A stretch of 64,000 nt of DNA from positions 62,001 to 126,000 of the forward strand of contig NZ_JAGJCF010000011.1 of assembly GCF_017815135.1 (NCBI RefSeq). The letters run 5' to 3'. The notes beneath the pieces were generated by a model. It had not been told where the DNA came from, did no database searches, and was given only the letters and a program-made list of their open reading frames with translations. How positions within the stretch are numbered: the first letter of the stretch is position 1; every line of letters begins with the position of its first letter. The stretch is from Jiella mangrovi (lineage in GTDB: Bacteria > Pseudomonadota > Alphaproteobacteria > Rhizobiales > Rhizobiaceae). Shown piece by piece: positions 24,795-33,709 of the stretch. Made by a program: the position numbers and the translations under genes.

Positions 24795-26078
24795 TCAGGC
24801 GGCAATGAACTCGTTCCACTTGCGGATCATGTAGATGTTCTCGTCCATGACCGCGTTCCAGCACGCGACGGCCCCCATGCGCTCGTTGTAGGAACCGCCG
24901 TCGCGCACGGCGCCGGCCTTTTCGAGCAGCTTTCCGTCCGGCGACATGATGTCCTTTTCGGCCGGCTTGCCCTCGAACCAGTAGGCCCACTCGTAGGGCT
25001 CCATGGCTTGCTCGGTGGTCTCGAGCACGGCGGTGTAATAGCCCTGCTTGGCGAGATGTGCGCCGGCCCAGCCGGAGAGGAACCAGTTGATGAACTCGTA
25101 GGCCGCGTCCTTCTCGCGGTCGTCGATCGCGATCGGAAGTCCGAAGCCCGACGCCCAGGCGCGGTACCCCTCTTTGAGCGGCTGGTACTTGCACGCGATG
25201 CCCTGGGTCCGAACGGCTGTCACCGCCGGCGACCACATCGACTGAATGACGACCTCGCCCGAGGCCATCAGATTGACGCTCTCGTTGAAGTCGGTCCAGA
25301 AGGCCCGGAACTGGCCGTTGCGCTTGGCTTCGATGAGCGCGGCGATCGTCGCGTCGATCTCGTCGCGGGTCATGTTGCCCTTGTCGGCATATTTCATGTC
25401 GCCCCGGGCTTCGATCGCCATCGCCGCATCCATGATGCCGATCGAGGGAATGTTGAGCGTCGCCGCCTTGCCCTTGAATTTCGGGTCGAGAAGCGCCGCC
25501 CAGCTGTCGACGGGGCCGTCGATGAGATCGGGACGGATGCCGAGCGTGTCGGCGTTGTAGGTGGTCGGGATGAGGGTCAGGAAGTCGGTCGGCTCGCTGG
25601 CGAACTCGGTCGCTTCCTCGTCCGGCAGATAGAGCACCTCGGTCGGCGCGGTGCCGTCGAGGCCGACCTTCTTGCCGTCGACGGTGCCGTCGCGGATGAC
25701 CGTGGCAATCTTGTCGGCGAGTTTGATCTTCTTGGCGTCGAGACCCATGATGTTGCCGGAGGGAAGCAGCTTCGGCAGCGCGAAATATTCGGTATCGACG
25801 AGGTCGAAGGAATTCGGCTGGGTGATGACGCGCTTGGCGACGTCGTCGGTCGTCACGGCGATGTATTCGATCTTGATGCCGAGATCTTCCCCGGCCTTTT
25901 CGGCGATCGCCGGCGACTGGTTCACCGCCGTCGAGAGATAGCGGAGCGTCACCGGCTCCTGGGCGAGTGCCGGAAAGCCGGTGACCTTGGTCACCAGCGC
26001 CGCGCCGCCGAGCGCGGCCGAGCCCTTGAGGATCGACCGGCGGGTCACGCCGCCGCGGGTTTCGGTGAGTATCGTCAT
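24795..26078 (-). CDS. Extracellular solute-binding protein, PotD/PotF-like, Tat-exported
   Basis: 427 residues, longer than typical PotD (about 350). The N-terminus has a twin-arginine signal, TRRSILKGSAALGG at 13-26, ending near PALAQEP. The mature part is a class I/F periplasmic binding fold with blocks such as VIQSMWSPAV and YEFINWFLSG. Binding proteins of this cluster bind polyamines or other charged amines; the ligand here cannot be read from sequence. The gene follows the ATPase gene by 63 bases and precedes the two permeases. Confidence 0.85.
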   Translation of the reverse strand: MTILTETRGGVTRRSILKGSAALGGAALVTKVTGFPALAQEPVTLRYLSTAVNQSPAIAEKAGEDLGIKIEYIAVTTDDVAKRVITQPNSFDLVDTEYFALPKLLPSGNIMGLDAKKIKLADKIATVIRDGTVDGKKVGLDGTAPTEVLYLPDEEATEFASEPTDFLTLIPTTYNADTLGIRPDLIDGPVDSWAALLDPKFKGKAATLNIPSIGIMDAAMAIEARGDMKYADKGNMTRDEIDATIAALIEAKRNGQFRAFWTDFNESVNLMASGEVVIQSMWSPAVTAVRTQGIACKYQPLKEGYRAWASGFGLPIAIDDREKDAAYEFINWFLSGWAGAHLAKQGYYTAVLETTEQAMEPYEWAYWFEGKPAEKDIMSPDGKLLEKAGAVRDGGSYNERMGAVACWNAVMDENIYMIRKWNEFIAA

Positions 26079-26141
26079 GAAGCTTCCTCCGTCTACAGTT
26101 TCGGGGGTGGGCGAGTTCTGGGGCGGACCTGGCAGCGACGC

Positions 26142-27128
26142 TCAGGCCGCAAGCTCGTGGCGGTCGGCCGGCTGCCAGGCGACCGACACCGTGTCACCGG
26201 CCGCGACGGGCGACCGGTCGAATTCCGATTCCGGCAGGGTGGCGATGAGGTCCGTGCCGTCCTTGCGCGTCATGGCGACATGAACGGTCATGCCCTGATA
26301 TTCGACATCGGTGACTTTCGCCTCGGTGCCGGCCTCGCCGGGCTGGGCGAGACGGATGCGGTCGGCCCTCACGGCATAGGACTTGCCGCCTTCGGGCACG
26401 ACATTGTGGCCACCCATGAATTTGGCGACGAACACCGTCTTCGGAGCGTTGAACACCTCGCGGGGCGAGCCGACCTGCTCGATCCGGCCGTCATTCATCA
26501 CCACCACCATGTCGGCCAGCGCCATCGCCTCTTCCTGGCTGTGGGTGACATGGACGAAGGAGATGCCGAATTCGCGCTGATAGCGTTTCAGCTCTGCCCG
26601 CATGCGGATCCTCAAGAACGGATCGAGGGCGGAAAGCGGCTCGTCGAGGAGAAGGACGGTCGGATTGGTGACGAGCGCGCGGGCGAGCGCGACGCGCTGC
26701 TGCTGGCCACCGGAGAGCTGGCTCGGCAGACGGTCGCCATATTTGGCCATGTCGACGAGATCGAGCAGCTCGTCGGCGCGCTGTCGTCGCTCGGCCTTGC
26801 CGACGCCGGCCATCTTCAGCGAAAAGGCGACGTTGTCGCGAACGTCGAGATGGGGAAACAGCGCGTAGTTCTGAAACATCATCGCCGTGCCGCGCTTGGC
26901 CGGCGGCAGGTCGTTGACGACCTGGTTTCCGATCACGACGTCGCCGTCGGAGATGAATTCGTGGCCTGCGATCATTCGCAAGGTCGAGGATTTGCCGCAG
27001 CCGGACGGCCCAAGCAGGCAGCAATAGGTGCCGGCGGGTATCTTCAGCGAGACCCTGTCGACGGCGATCGTTTCGCCATAAGCCTTGGTGACGGCTGCAA
27101 GTTCAAGATCGGCGGCTTCGTTCGGCAA
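26142..27128 (-). CDS. ABC transporter ATP-binding protein, PotA-like
   Basis: 328 residues. Walker [10 protein letters not shown] near residue 39, signature [15 protein letters not shown] near residue 137, Walker [13 protein letters not shown] and the switch His in HVTHSQEEA are all intact. The last 95 residues are a TOBE-type regulatory domain. It is the first gene of the minus-strand operon ATPase, binding protein, permease B, permease C, racemase, GNAT, amidohydrolase. A hairpin at 27193-27230 separates it from the aminotransferase gene upstream. Confidence 0.88.
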   Translation of the reverse strand: MPNEAADLELAAVTKAYGETIAVDRVSLKIPAGTYCCLLGPSGCGKSSTLRMIAGHEFISDGDVVIGNQVVNDLPPAKRGTAMMFQNYALFPHLDVRDNVAFSLKMAGVGKAERRQRADELLDLVDMAKYGDRLPSQLSGGQQQRVALARALVTNPTVLLLDEPLSALDPFLRIRMRAELKRYQREFGISFVHVTHSQEEAMALADMVVVMNDGRIEQVGSPREVFNAPKTVFVAKFMGGHNVVPEGGKSYAVRADRIRLAQPGEAGTEAKVTDVEYQGMTVHVAMTRKDGTDLIATLPESEFDRSPVAAGDTVSVAWQPADRHELAA

Positions 27129-27192
27129 GGCATGACCTTCATGTCGGACGGCATTTCATCCGACAGAAGCAACGGCCATGCCAACCAGGCGT

Positions 27193-27230
27193 GGAAAGGG
27201 GAAGCCAGTCCTCCCGGCTCCCCCTTTTCC
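27193..27230 (-). terminator. Long imperfect hairpin, probable end of the asnC-ssd-atf transcript
   Basis: GGAAAGGGGAAGCC (27193-27206) pairs with GGCTCCCCCTTTTCC (27216-27230) with one mismatch and one bulge, over a nine-base loop. No T run follows on the minus strand, so it is not a textbook intrinsic terminator. It lies between the aminotransferase stop (27327) and the ATPase start (27128), where a transcript boundary is expected. A smaller perfect 7-bp stem lies at 27142-27165. Confidence 0.4.
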
Positions 27231-27326
27231 AATCGAGCCCGCCTCGCTGTCTGAAAACTGGGCAATCAGCCCATCTTCGCGGCAAAGGCGTTTGACTGCC
27301 TGATCACCACGTCAGATCGCGGACGG

Positions 27327-28706
27327 TCAGCGCGCGGCCATCACCGCATCGACCGCTTCCGAGGTCTTCTGAACGATCAGGTCGGCGTCTTCCTTCGTCA
27401 GGCAGAAGGGCGGCGCGAAGCCCAGAATGTCGCCTTCGGGCATCGCCCGGCCGATGACACCGCGATCGAACAGGGCCGCCGAGATCTTCGGCCCGATCTT
27501 CTGCGAGGCATCGAAGAAGCGGCGGTCGTCCTTGTCCTCGACGAATTCGACGGCGGCCAGAAGCCCCTCGCCGCGCACCTCGCCGACATTCGCCTTGCCC
27601 TCGAGAGCCTCCTTCAGGGCCTTGAGGAAATAAGGCCCGACCTCGCGGACGTTGTCGATCAGCTTCAGATCGTCGATCAGCTTGAGGTTGGCAACGCCGG
27701 CCGCCGCGCAGATCGGATGGGCCGAATAGGTCCAGCCATGGCCGAAGGCGCCGAGATCATCGGCCCCCTTCACCAGCCCGTCCCACATGCGCTTCGAGAC
27801 GATCGAGCCCGACAGCGGCGCATAGGCCGAGGTGAGACCCTTGGCGATGGTGATGAGGTCCGGCTTCATGCCGTAATGGTCGGAGCCGAACATCGAGCCG
27901 AGGCGGCCGAAGCCGGTGACCACTTCGTCGGCGACGAGCATGACGTCGTATTTTTCCAGCACGGCCTGGATCTTCTGCCAGTAGCCGGCCGGCGGCGGCA
28001 CGATGCCACCGGTGCCAAGCACCGGCTCGCCGATGAAGGCGGCGACGGTCTCCGGGCCCTCGGCGAGAATCAGCTCTTCCAGCTGGTCGGCGCAATATTG
28101 CGAGAACTGCTCCTCGCTCATCGAGCGATCCTCGCGGCGGTAGTAATAGGGCGAGACCGTATGGAGGATCGGCGCGCGCGGCAGGTCGAAGGCATTGTGG
28201 AAGAGCTGCAGGCCGGTCAGCGAGCCGGTCATGACGCCGGAGCCGTGATAGCCGCGCCAGCGCGAGATGATCTTCTTCTTCTCGGGCCGGCCGAGGACGT
28301 TGTTGTAGAACCAGATCAGCTTGATGTTGGTCTCATTGGCATCCGAGCCCGACAGGCCGAAATAGACCCGGCTCATATGCTTCGGCGCCCGGTCGATGAT
28401 CATCTTCGAAAGCTGGATCGAGGCGTCCGTGCCGTGGCCGACATAGGCGTGGTAGTAAGCGAGCTCATGGGCCTGCTTGGCGATCGCGTCGGCGACCTCG
28501 GTGCGGCCGTAGCCTGCATTGACGCAGTAGAGGCCGGCGAAGGCGTCCACATGGGTGCGGCCGGTGGCGTCCGTGATACGCACGCCCTCGGCGCCGGTGA
28601 TCACCCGGGTCGGGCTCTCGCCGCGGGCATGGGTGCCCATATGGGTCGAGGGGTGGAAGAAGTGATCGCGGTCGAACGCTTCGCGTTCGTTCGAGGCGTC
28701 GAGCAT
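27327..28706 (-). CDS. atf: Class III aminotransferase, probable L-2,4-diaminobutyrate transaminase (Atf/DoeD)
   Basis: 459 residues. Lys289 in LITIAKGL is the PLP-binding lysine and Asp260 in VADEVVTGFGR contacts the PLP nitrogen; GEPVLGTGG and the GHGWTYSAHP block are also intact. The fold is that of omega-amino acid:pyruvate transaminases. In ectoine catabolic loci the atf gene follows asnC and ssd exactly as here, and its product turns diaminobutyrate into aspartate semialdehyde. The start at 28706 has AAAGGAG upstream. A general beta-alanine or putrescine transaminase is the alternative. Confidence 0.85.
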   Translation of the reverse strand: MLDASNEREAFDRDHFFHPSTHMGTHARGESPTRVITGAEGVRITDATGRTHVDAFAGLYCVNAGYGRTEVADAIAKQAHELAYYHAYVGHGTDASIQLSKMIIDRAPKHMSRVYFGLSGSDANETNIKLIWFYNNVLGRPEKKKIISRWRGYHGSGVMTGSLTGLQLFHNAFDLPRAPILHTVSPYYYRREDRSMSEEQFSQYCADQLEELILAEGPETVAAFIGEPVLGTGGIVPPPAGYWQKIQAVLEKYDVMLVADEVVTGFGRLGSMFGSDHYGMKPDLITIAKGLTSAYAPLSGSIVSKRMWDGLVKGADDLGAFGHGWTYSAHPICAAAGVANLKLIDDLKLIDNVREVGPYFLKALKEALEGKANVGEVRGEGLLAAVEFVEDKDDRRFFDASQKIGPKISAALFDRGVIGRAMPEGDILGFAPPFCLTKEDADLIVQKTSEAVDAVMAAR

Positions 28707-28758
28707 GGCGGCGGCTCCTTTCAGGTTTTGTCTGGAGGTTTCTGATTTTGCGGCCGGA

Positions 28759-30252
28759 TCAGGCGAGATCGGCGCAGACATATTTGATGTCGGTGAAGGC
28801 CTCGAGGCCGTGGCGTGAGCCCTCACGGCCAAGACCCGACTGCTTGACCCCACCGAACGGGACCGGCGCGCCGGTAATCTTCACACGGTTGACGGCGACC
28901 ATCCCGTAGTCGAGGGCGCCGGCAAGACGCGCCGCCCGGGCGCCGTCCTTGGTGACAACATAGGCGACGAGGCCATATTCGCTGTCATTGGCGCGGGCGA
29001 CGACCTCGTCCTCGCTGTCGAAGGGGGTGAGCGCGGCAACCGGTCCGAAGGTCTCCTCCCGCATGATGGTGGCGCTGTCGGAAACGTCGGCGAGCACCGT
29101 CGGCTGATAGAAGAGGTGCCCTGCCCCGTGGCGCGCGCCGCCCGTCAGCAGCCTTGCGCCTCGCGCTGTTGCATCCTGGACCTGCGCCTCGATCTTTGCG
29201 ACCGCGCGCTCATGCATCAAAGGGCCGATCTCGCTCGCCTCGTCGAGACCGTTGCCCACGACCAACGACGCCGCTTTCTCGGCAAATCGGCGGGAAAATT
29301 CCGCGTAGACGGAACGCTCGACATAGATGCGGTTGGCGGCGAGGCAGTCCTGGCCGGAGGTGGCGAATTTGGCATCGATGGCGATGGCGACGGCCCGGTC
29401 GAGATCGGCGTCGGCAAAGACGATCAGCGGGGCGTGTCCGCCGAGTTCCATGACGAGGCGCTTGACGGTGGGCGCCGACTGGGCGGCGATCAGCCGGCCG
29501 ATTTCCGTCGAGCCGGTGAAGCTCATCGCCCTGACGCGATTGTCCGCACACATCTCGCCGACGATGGTCGCGGCATCGCCGGTGACGACGTTGAAGACAC
29601 CGGCGGGAAAGCCCGCCCTTTCGGCGAGTTCTGCCAGGGCAAGCGCGGAGAGCGGGGTCTCGGCGGAAGGATGGGCGACGACGGTGCAGCCGGCGGCAAG
29701 CGCGGCCGCGGCCTTGCGGGTCAGCATCGCCATCGGAAAATTCCAGGGGGTGACGAGGCCGGCAACGCCCACCGGCACGCGGGAAACGCTCATGGCAGCG
29801 CCCGGCAGGTGGCTCGCCACGCTCTCGATCGAAACGCGCCTGGCCTCTTCGGCGTAGTAGCCGACAAAGGACGCGCCATAGGCGATTTCGCCCACAGCCT
29901 CGGCATAGGGCTTGCCCTGTTCGAGGACCATCAAAAGAGCAAGGTCGTCTTTCGCCGCGAGGATCAGATCGTTCCAGCGTTGCAGGATCGCGCCGCGCTC
30001 CTGCGGCAGCAGCGCCTTCCAAGATGCAAAGGCGCCCTGTGCGGCATCGATCGCCGCCACCGTAGCGGCGGCATCGAGGCCGGCGACATGGGCAAGGGTG
30101 ATCCCGCTGGCGGGATCGGTCACGGCGAAGGTCGCGCCGCTGCCCGCTCGTGTCCAGCGTCCGCCGACATAGGCGTTGTCGCGGAACAGCCGGGGATCGG
30201 CGAGACGGTCGATGGCAGGGTGAATTTCGGTGCGGGCGAAGACGGCGCTCAT
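28759..30252 (-). CDS. ssd: Aldehyde dehydrogenase, succinate/aspartate-semialdehyde type (Ssd/DoeC)
   Basis: 497 residues. Cys303 in SGQDCLAANR and Glu269 in MELGGHAP are the nucleophile and general base, and TPWNFPMAM near 168-176 and FTGSTEIG near 245-252 are the NAD sites. The closest named group is succinate-semialdehyde dehydrogenase. In the ectoine pathway this enzyme oxidises aspartate semialdehyde to aspartate after Atf. The gene lies 52 bases upstream of atf and 546 bases downstream of asnC; the gap contains repeat copy B. GAGAGG precedes the ATG at 30252. Confidence 0.85.
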   Translation of the reverse strand: MSAVFARTEIHPAIDRLADPRLFRDNAYVGGRWTRAGSGATFAVTDPASGITLAHVAGLDAAATVAAIDAAQGAFASWKALLPQERGAILQRWNDLILAAKDDLALLMVLEQGKPYAEAVGEIAYGASFVGYYAEEARRVSIESVASHLPGAAMSVSRVPVGVAGLVTPWNFPMAMLTRKAAAALAAGCTVVAHPSAETPLSALALAELAERAGFPAGVFNVVTGDAATIVGEMCADNRVRAMSFTGSTEIGRLIAAQSAPTVKRLVMELGGHAPLIVFADADLDRAVAIAIDAKFATSGQDCLAANRIYVERSVYAEFSRRFAEKAASLVVGNGLDEASEIGPLMHERAVAKIEAQVQDATARGARLLTGGARHGAGHLFYQPTVLADVSDSATIMREETFGPVAALTPFDSEDEVVARANDSEYGLVAYVVTKDGARAARLAGALDYGMVAVNRVKITGAPVPFGGVKQSGLGREGSRHGLEAFTDIKYVCADLA

Positions 30253-30550
30253 CGATGACCTCTCGACTGTTCCGGCCAGGCAACCGGAGGGACCGGCGAC
30301 GTCCGCCAGCATGGCCATCAACCTACGAGGTCCGTGGTGGAGGGATTGGCTAAAGAGGCGATCGCGGCAGGCCGTCTGGGCTGAAGTCGGCCGCTGTCGC
30401 AGAGAGTTTCTCTCCCTGCGCGCTTTTGCCGAGCAACCTTGAATGCGTGCGTGCAGCTCCAATGCAAGTGGCCGAAGCGCTTGTCTTGGCTGCGGCTTGC
30501 ACCCGATCAGCTGGAAAAGACGCCTTGTTCGCAGTCGTATCCACTTCGCG

Positions 30551-30682
30551 ACGTCATCTTCGTGCTTGTCCCGAGGAACGACTGCGGGTTGATGATCGGG
30601 CCGCTCGCGGATGAATGGCCACTCTTGGACGATTTTGGTGAAGACGCGGCAGTAGATCCTCGGGACAAGCCCGAGGATGACG
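30551..30682. repeat. 132-bp intergenic inverted-repeat element, copy B (inverted relative to copy A)
   Basis: Left arm at 30551-30577 (ACGTCATCTTCGTGCTTGTC then CCGAGGA) and right arm at 30655-30682 (ATCCTCGGGACAAGCCCGAG then GATGACG). Read on the minus strand, the element matches copy A along its length, including ATCTACTGCCGCGTC next to the outer arm and CAAAATC in the interior. It sits in the 546-bp gap between asnC and ssd. Nothing else was recognised in 30253-30798. Confidence 0.85.
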
Positions 30683-30798
30683 CAATTTCAATGGCTTCGG
30701 ACCTAACTTTACCCAAGCCGTCTCTTGGTGAATTGTGGATCTCGCCGCATTCTGGCTGAACGGGACTGGGCAAATTGTTAGGCGGCGAGACCGCAGGC

Positions 30799-31263
30799 TC
30801 AGACGCCCGCCTCCTTGACCGTGCGGGTCACGATATAGGTGAAGTATCGGGCTATGCCGATCTCGCGGTTCAGCCAGCCGTCGATCAGCCGCTGATAGGC
30901 GTCGACATCCCGGGCGACAACTTTGAGGACGTAGTCGACGCCGCCGCCGACCGACCAGCAGGCGACAATTTCCGGCGTGTCGCGCACCATTTTCTCGAAG
31001 CGGTCGAAATCCGCCTGCCGATGCTGGCCGAGAGTGATCTCCACCAGCACCGTCGTCTGCGGCGCGACCAGCCGCCATTCGATCCGGGCGTGATAGCCCG
31101 CGACGATGCCGCTCTCCTCCAACCGCTTCAACCGGTTCCAGCAGGGCGTCGGCGACAGGCCCACCATCTCGGCCAGCTTGAGCTTGGTGATCCGCCCCTC
31201 GCGCTGGATGGCGCCGAGGATCTTCAGGTCGATCGGATCGAGCTTGATGGGCGGAATCGGCAT
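30799..31263 (-). CDS. asnC: Lrp/AsnC family transcriptional regulator of the ectoine locus
   Basis: 154 residues. The N-terminal helix-turn-helix (about 5-60) includes DLKILGAIQREGRI and the recognition segment LSPTPCWNRLKRLEESG. The C-terminal RAM/ligand domain follows (about 70-150). In ectoine catabolic clusters an asnC gene accompanies enuR and senses diaminobutyrate-type intermediates. Here it is divergent from the enuR-like gene with only 66 bases between starts, so the two share a control region. GGGAAT precedes the ATG at 31263, a weak ribosome site. Confidence 0.85.
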   Translation of the reverse strand: MPIPPIKLDPIDLKILGAIQREGRITKLKLAEMVGLSPTPCWNRLKRLEESGIVAGYHARIEWRLVAPQTTVLVEITLGQHRQADFDRFEKMVRDTPEIVACWSVGGGVDYVLKVVARDVDAYQRLIDGWLNREIGIARYFTYIVTRTVKEAGV

Positions 31264-31302
31264 GGCATTCCCTGATGAGTTGTCCGCCACCATATTGCCG
31301 AA

Positions 31303-31336
31303 TGACATGATTTGCGAAAGAGTGCTTTCATGACAA
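31303..31336. promoter_or_regulatory. TG(A/T)CATGA motifs in the asnC-enuR control region
   Basis: TGACATGATTT at 31303-31313 and its near inverse TTTCATGACAA at 31326-31336 flank 12 bases. The second overlaps the enuR start codon at 31330. The same motif occurs twice in the ehu promoter (32771-32805), so these are candidate EnuR or AsnC binding sites. Confidence 0.4.
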
Positions 31337-32712
31337 TGCCATTTCTCGATCCCGCCGCGCTCCACCGGCCGGTCTATCAGTCGCTTGCCGACCAGATCGC
31401 CCGCGCCATTGCCGACGGGCATCTGGCGAATGGCTGCAAGCTTCCGCCGCACCGCAGCCTCGCCCATGATCTGAAGATCTCGGTGCAGACGGTGAGCCGA
31501 GCCTATGAGGAACTGATTCGCCGCGGGCTGGTCTCCGGCGAGACGGGGCGCGGCAGTTTCGTCCGGCGCCAGGAGCCCTCCGGCGACGTGCCCTATCTGC
31601 AGGAGCGGCCGGGCGAAGTCGTCGACCTGTCGATCCTGAAGCCGGTCTGCGAGGCGATGCATCTCGACCGGATGAAGGCGGTCCTGGCCGAGCTTTCGGT
31701 CGATCTGCCGGCCAGCGCTGCTTTGTCCTTCCGCCCGAACGTCATCTTTCCCGGCCACCGGATCATTGCCGCGGACTGGCTGCGCCTTTGCGGGCTGAAC
31801 GTCTCGCCGGGCAATGTCGTCCTGACCAATGGCGCCACGGCCGGCATGACGGTGGCGATGATGAGCGCCGCCTCCACCGGCACGGTGATCGCGACCGAAA
31901 CCGTCGGCCACCACACGCTGATCCCGCTGGCGAGCTATCTCGGGCTGAAGATGGTGGGCGTGGAGATCGACGCCGACGGCATGGTGCCGGCAGCCCTCGA
32001 CGCGCTCTGCCGGCAGGAGGATGTGCGCTCGGTCTTTCTGCAGCCGTCGCCCATCAATCCAACGGCGACGATGATGAGCCTCGAACGCCGCAAGGCACTG
32101 ATCGCGGTGGCGCGACGCAACGCCCTGACCATCATCGAGAATGATCCGCTCGGACCGTTGATGGAAAATCGCCCGCCGCCGATCGCGGCTCTGGCGCCGG
32201 AGCTGACGCTCTATGTCACCAGCTTTACCAAAACCGTGCTGCCGGGCCTTCGGACCGGCTATCTGGTCGCGCCGGACAGGCTGATGTCCGCCGTCGCCAA
32301 TCGTCACCTGGTCAGCCACTGGATCGCGACGCCGCTCTTGGCCGAGATCGCGTCACGCTGGGTGCGCGATGGAACGGCGATGGAGCTGGTCCGCTGGCAA
32401 CGGGCGGCGCTCAAGAAGCGCCAGGAGATCGTCCGCTCGATGCTCAAGGGGATCCAATACGGCGCCCATCCCGAGGGCCTGCATGTCTGGTTGCCACTGC
32501 AGAGCCGCGCGGAGGAGGAAATCTTCGTGACCCAGGCGCGGCTGCGCGGCGTCGCGCTCGCCCCAGGCCGCAGTTTCCAGATCGGCCGGGACGACCATCC
32601 GGCCGTGCGCATCGCCGTCGGATCGGCGAGCGAGACGGAGCTGAGATCAGGCTTGCGGATCGTCGCCAGCCTGCATCAGGCGGCGCCGGAGCCGCTACTG
32701 CTCGCCATCTAG
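31330..32712 (+). CDS. enuR: MocR/GntR-type PLP-dependent regulator EnuR
   Basis: 460 residues. A GntR winged helix (about 11-80, with SVQTVSRAYEELIRRG at 51-66) is fused to an aminotransferase-fold domain. Lys301 in TSFTKTVLPG is in the place of the PLP lysine shown to be essential in EnuR of Ruegeria. N-D-P-L-G-P at 271-276 and YLGLKMVGVEID are usual fold motifs. EnuR represses ectoine uptake and degradation genes and is released by acetyl-diaminobutyrate or diaminobutyrate bound to PLP. The gene directly precedes ehuA. ATG 31330 or 31336 are both possible starts. Confidence 0.88.
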   Translation: MTMPFLDPAALHRPVYQSLADQIARAIADGHLANGCKLPPHRSLAHDLKISVQTVSRAYEELIRRGLVSGETGRGSFVRRQEPSGDVPYLQERPGEVVDLSILKPVCEAMHLDRMKAVLAELSVDLPASAALSFRPNVIFPGHRIIAADWLRLCGLNVSPGNVVLTNGATAGMTVAMMSAASTGTVIATETVGHHTLIPLASYLGLKMVGVEIDADGMVPAALDALCRQEDVRSVFLQPSPINPTATMMSLERRKALIAVARRNALTIIENDPLGPLMENRPPPIAALAPELTLYVTSFTKTVLPGLRTGYLVAPDRLMSAVANRHLVSHWIATPLLAEIASRWVRDGTAMELVRWQRAALKKRQEIVRSMLKGIQYGAHPEGLHVWLPLQSRAEEEIFVTQARLRGVALAPGRSFQIGRDDHPAVRIAVGSASETELRSGLRIVASLHQAAPEPLLLAI

Positions 32713-32770
32713 GCGGACTGCCTACGAAATGAAGGGCCGTCTGCGCGATTGTCCGGCATTTCGGCAAATA

Positions 32771-32805
32771 TTGTCATGATTTTATTTTCTCGATTGACAT
32801 GATTT
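32771..32805 (+). promoter_or_regulatory. ehu promoter region with direct repeat TTG(T/A)CATGATTT
   Basis: TTGTCATGATTT at 32771-32782 and TTGACATGATTT at 32794-32805 are direct repeats 23 bases apart, that is on the same face of the helix at two turns. The second copy includes TTGACA (32794-32799), which could be a -35 hexamer; the -10 is weak. They lie 35-69 bases before ehuA. The same core occurs beside enuR, suggesting a shared regulator. Confidence 0.5.
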
Positions 32806-32839
32806 AGCCTGCCGTCTCATCCTAGCGCGTCGCAACGCG

Positions 32840-33628
32840 ATGACCGAGGAAGCCGTGGCCGAACCGATAATCAGACTGGACGCCGTCACCAAACGCTTCG
32901 GCACCCTCACCGTGCTGGACGAACTGACCTTTGACGTGAAGCCCGGCGAGAAGCTGGCGCTGATCGGCCCGTCCGGCTCCGGCAAGACCACCATTCTGCG
33001 CATGCTGATGACCCTGGAAAATCCTTCCGAGGGCCGCATCACCGTCGATGGCGATTATCTCTTCCACATGAAGCGCGGCAACGACGTCGTGCCGGCGGAC
33101 GAGAAGCACCTCCACGAGATGCGCCGCAAGATCGGCATGGTGTTCCAGCACTTCAACCTGTTTCCCCACAAATCGGTGCTCGAGAACATCACCCTCGCGC
33201 CGATCCTGACCCAGAACGTTTCCAAGGCCGATGCCGAAGAGCGGGCGATGTCGCTGCTGACGAAATTCGGCCTTGCCGAAAAGGCGGACGCGATGCCGAG
33301 CCAGCTCTCAGGCGGCCAGAAACAGCGGGTAGCGATCGCGCGGGCCTGCGCGTTGCAGCCCAAGATCATGCTGTTCGACGAGGTGACGTCGGCGCTCGAC
33401 CCCGAGCTGGTCGAGGAAGTGCTGAACGTGATGCGGCTGATCGCGGAGGAGACCGACACGACGATGCTGCTCGTCACCCACGAGATGAACTTCGCCCGGG
33501 ATTTCGCCGACCGGGTGCTGTTCTTCGATTCAGGTCACATCATCGAGGACGGCCCGCCTTCCGAGATCTTCACCAATCCGACCCACGAGCGCACCCAGAG
33601 CTTCCTGCGCAAGGTGCTCTCTCACTGA
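32840..33628 (+). CDS. ehuA: Ectoine/hydroxyectoine ABC transporter ATP-binding protein EhuA
   Basis: 262 residues. Walker A GPSGSGKTT near 44-52, signature LSGGQKQRVAIARA near 156-169, Walker B IMLFDEVTSALD and switch His in LVTHEM are intact. The protein belongs to the polar-amino-acid (GlnQ/HisP) ATPase group, in which EhuA has the insertion GDYLFHMKRGNDVVPAD before the Q-loop; that insertion is present here. First gene of the uptake operon, 127 bases after enuR. Confidence 0.87.
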   Translation: MTEEAVAEPIIRLDAVTKRFGTLTVLDELTFDVKPGEKLALIGPSGSGKTTILRMLMTLENPSEGRITVDGDYLFHMKRGNDVVPADEKHLHEMRRKIGMVFQHFNLFPHKSVLENITLAPILTQNVSKADAEERAMSLLTKFGLAEKADAMPSQLSGGQKQRVAIARACALQPKIMLFDEVTSALDPELVEEVLNVMRLIAEETDTTMLLVTHEMNFARDFADRVLFFDSGHIIEDGPPSEIFTNPTHERTQSFLRKVLSH

Positions 33629-33709
33629 TGCAGTTTCCATGACGGGCGCCGTTAGCCGCCGCCCCTCAGCTGCGAAAACGAACCATTTTCAACAGCCAAC
33701 GGAGTTGCC

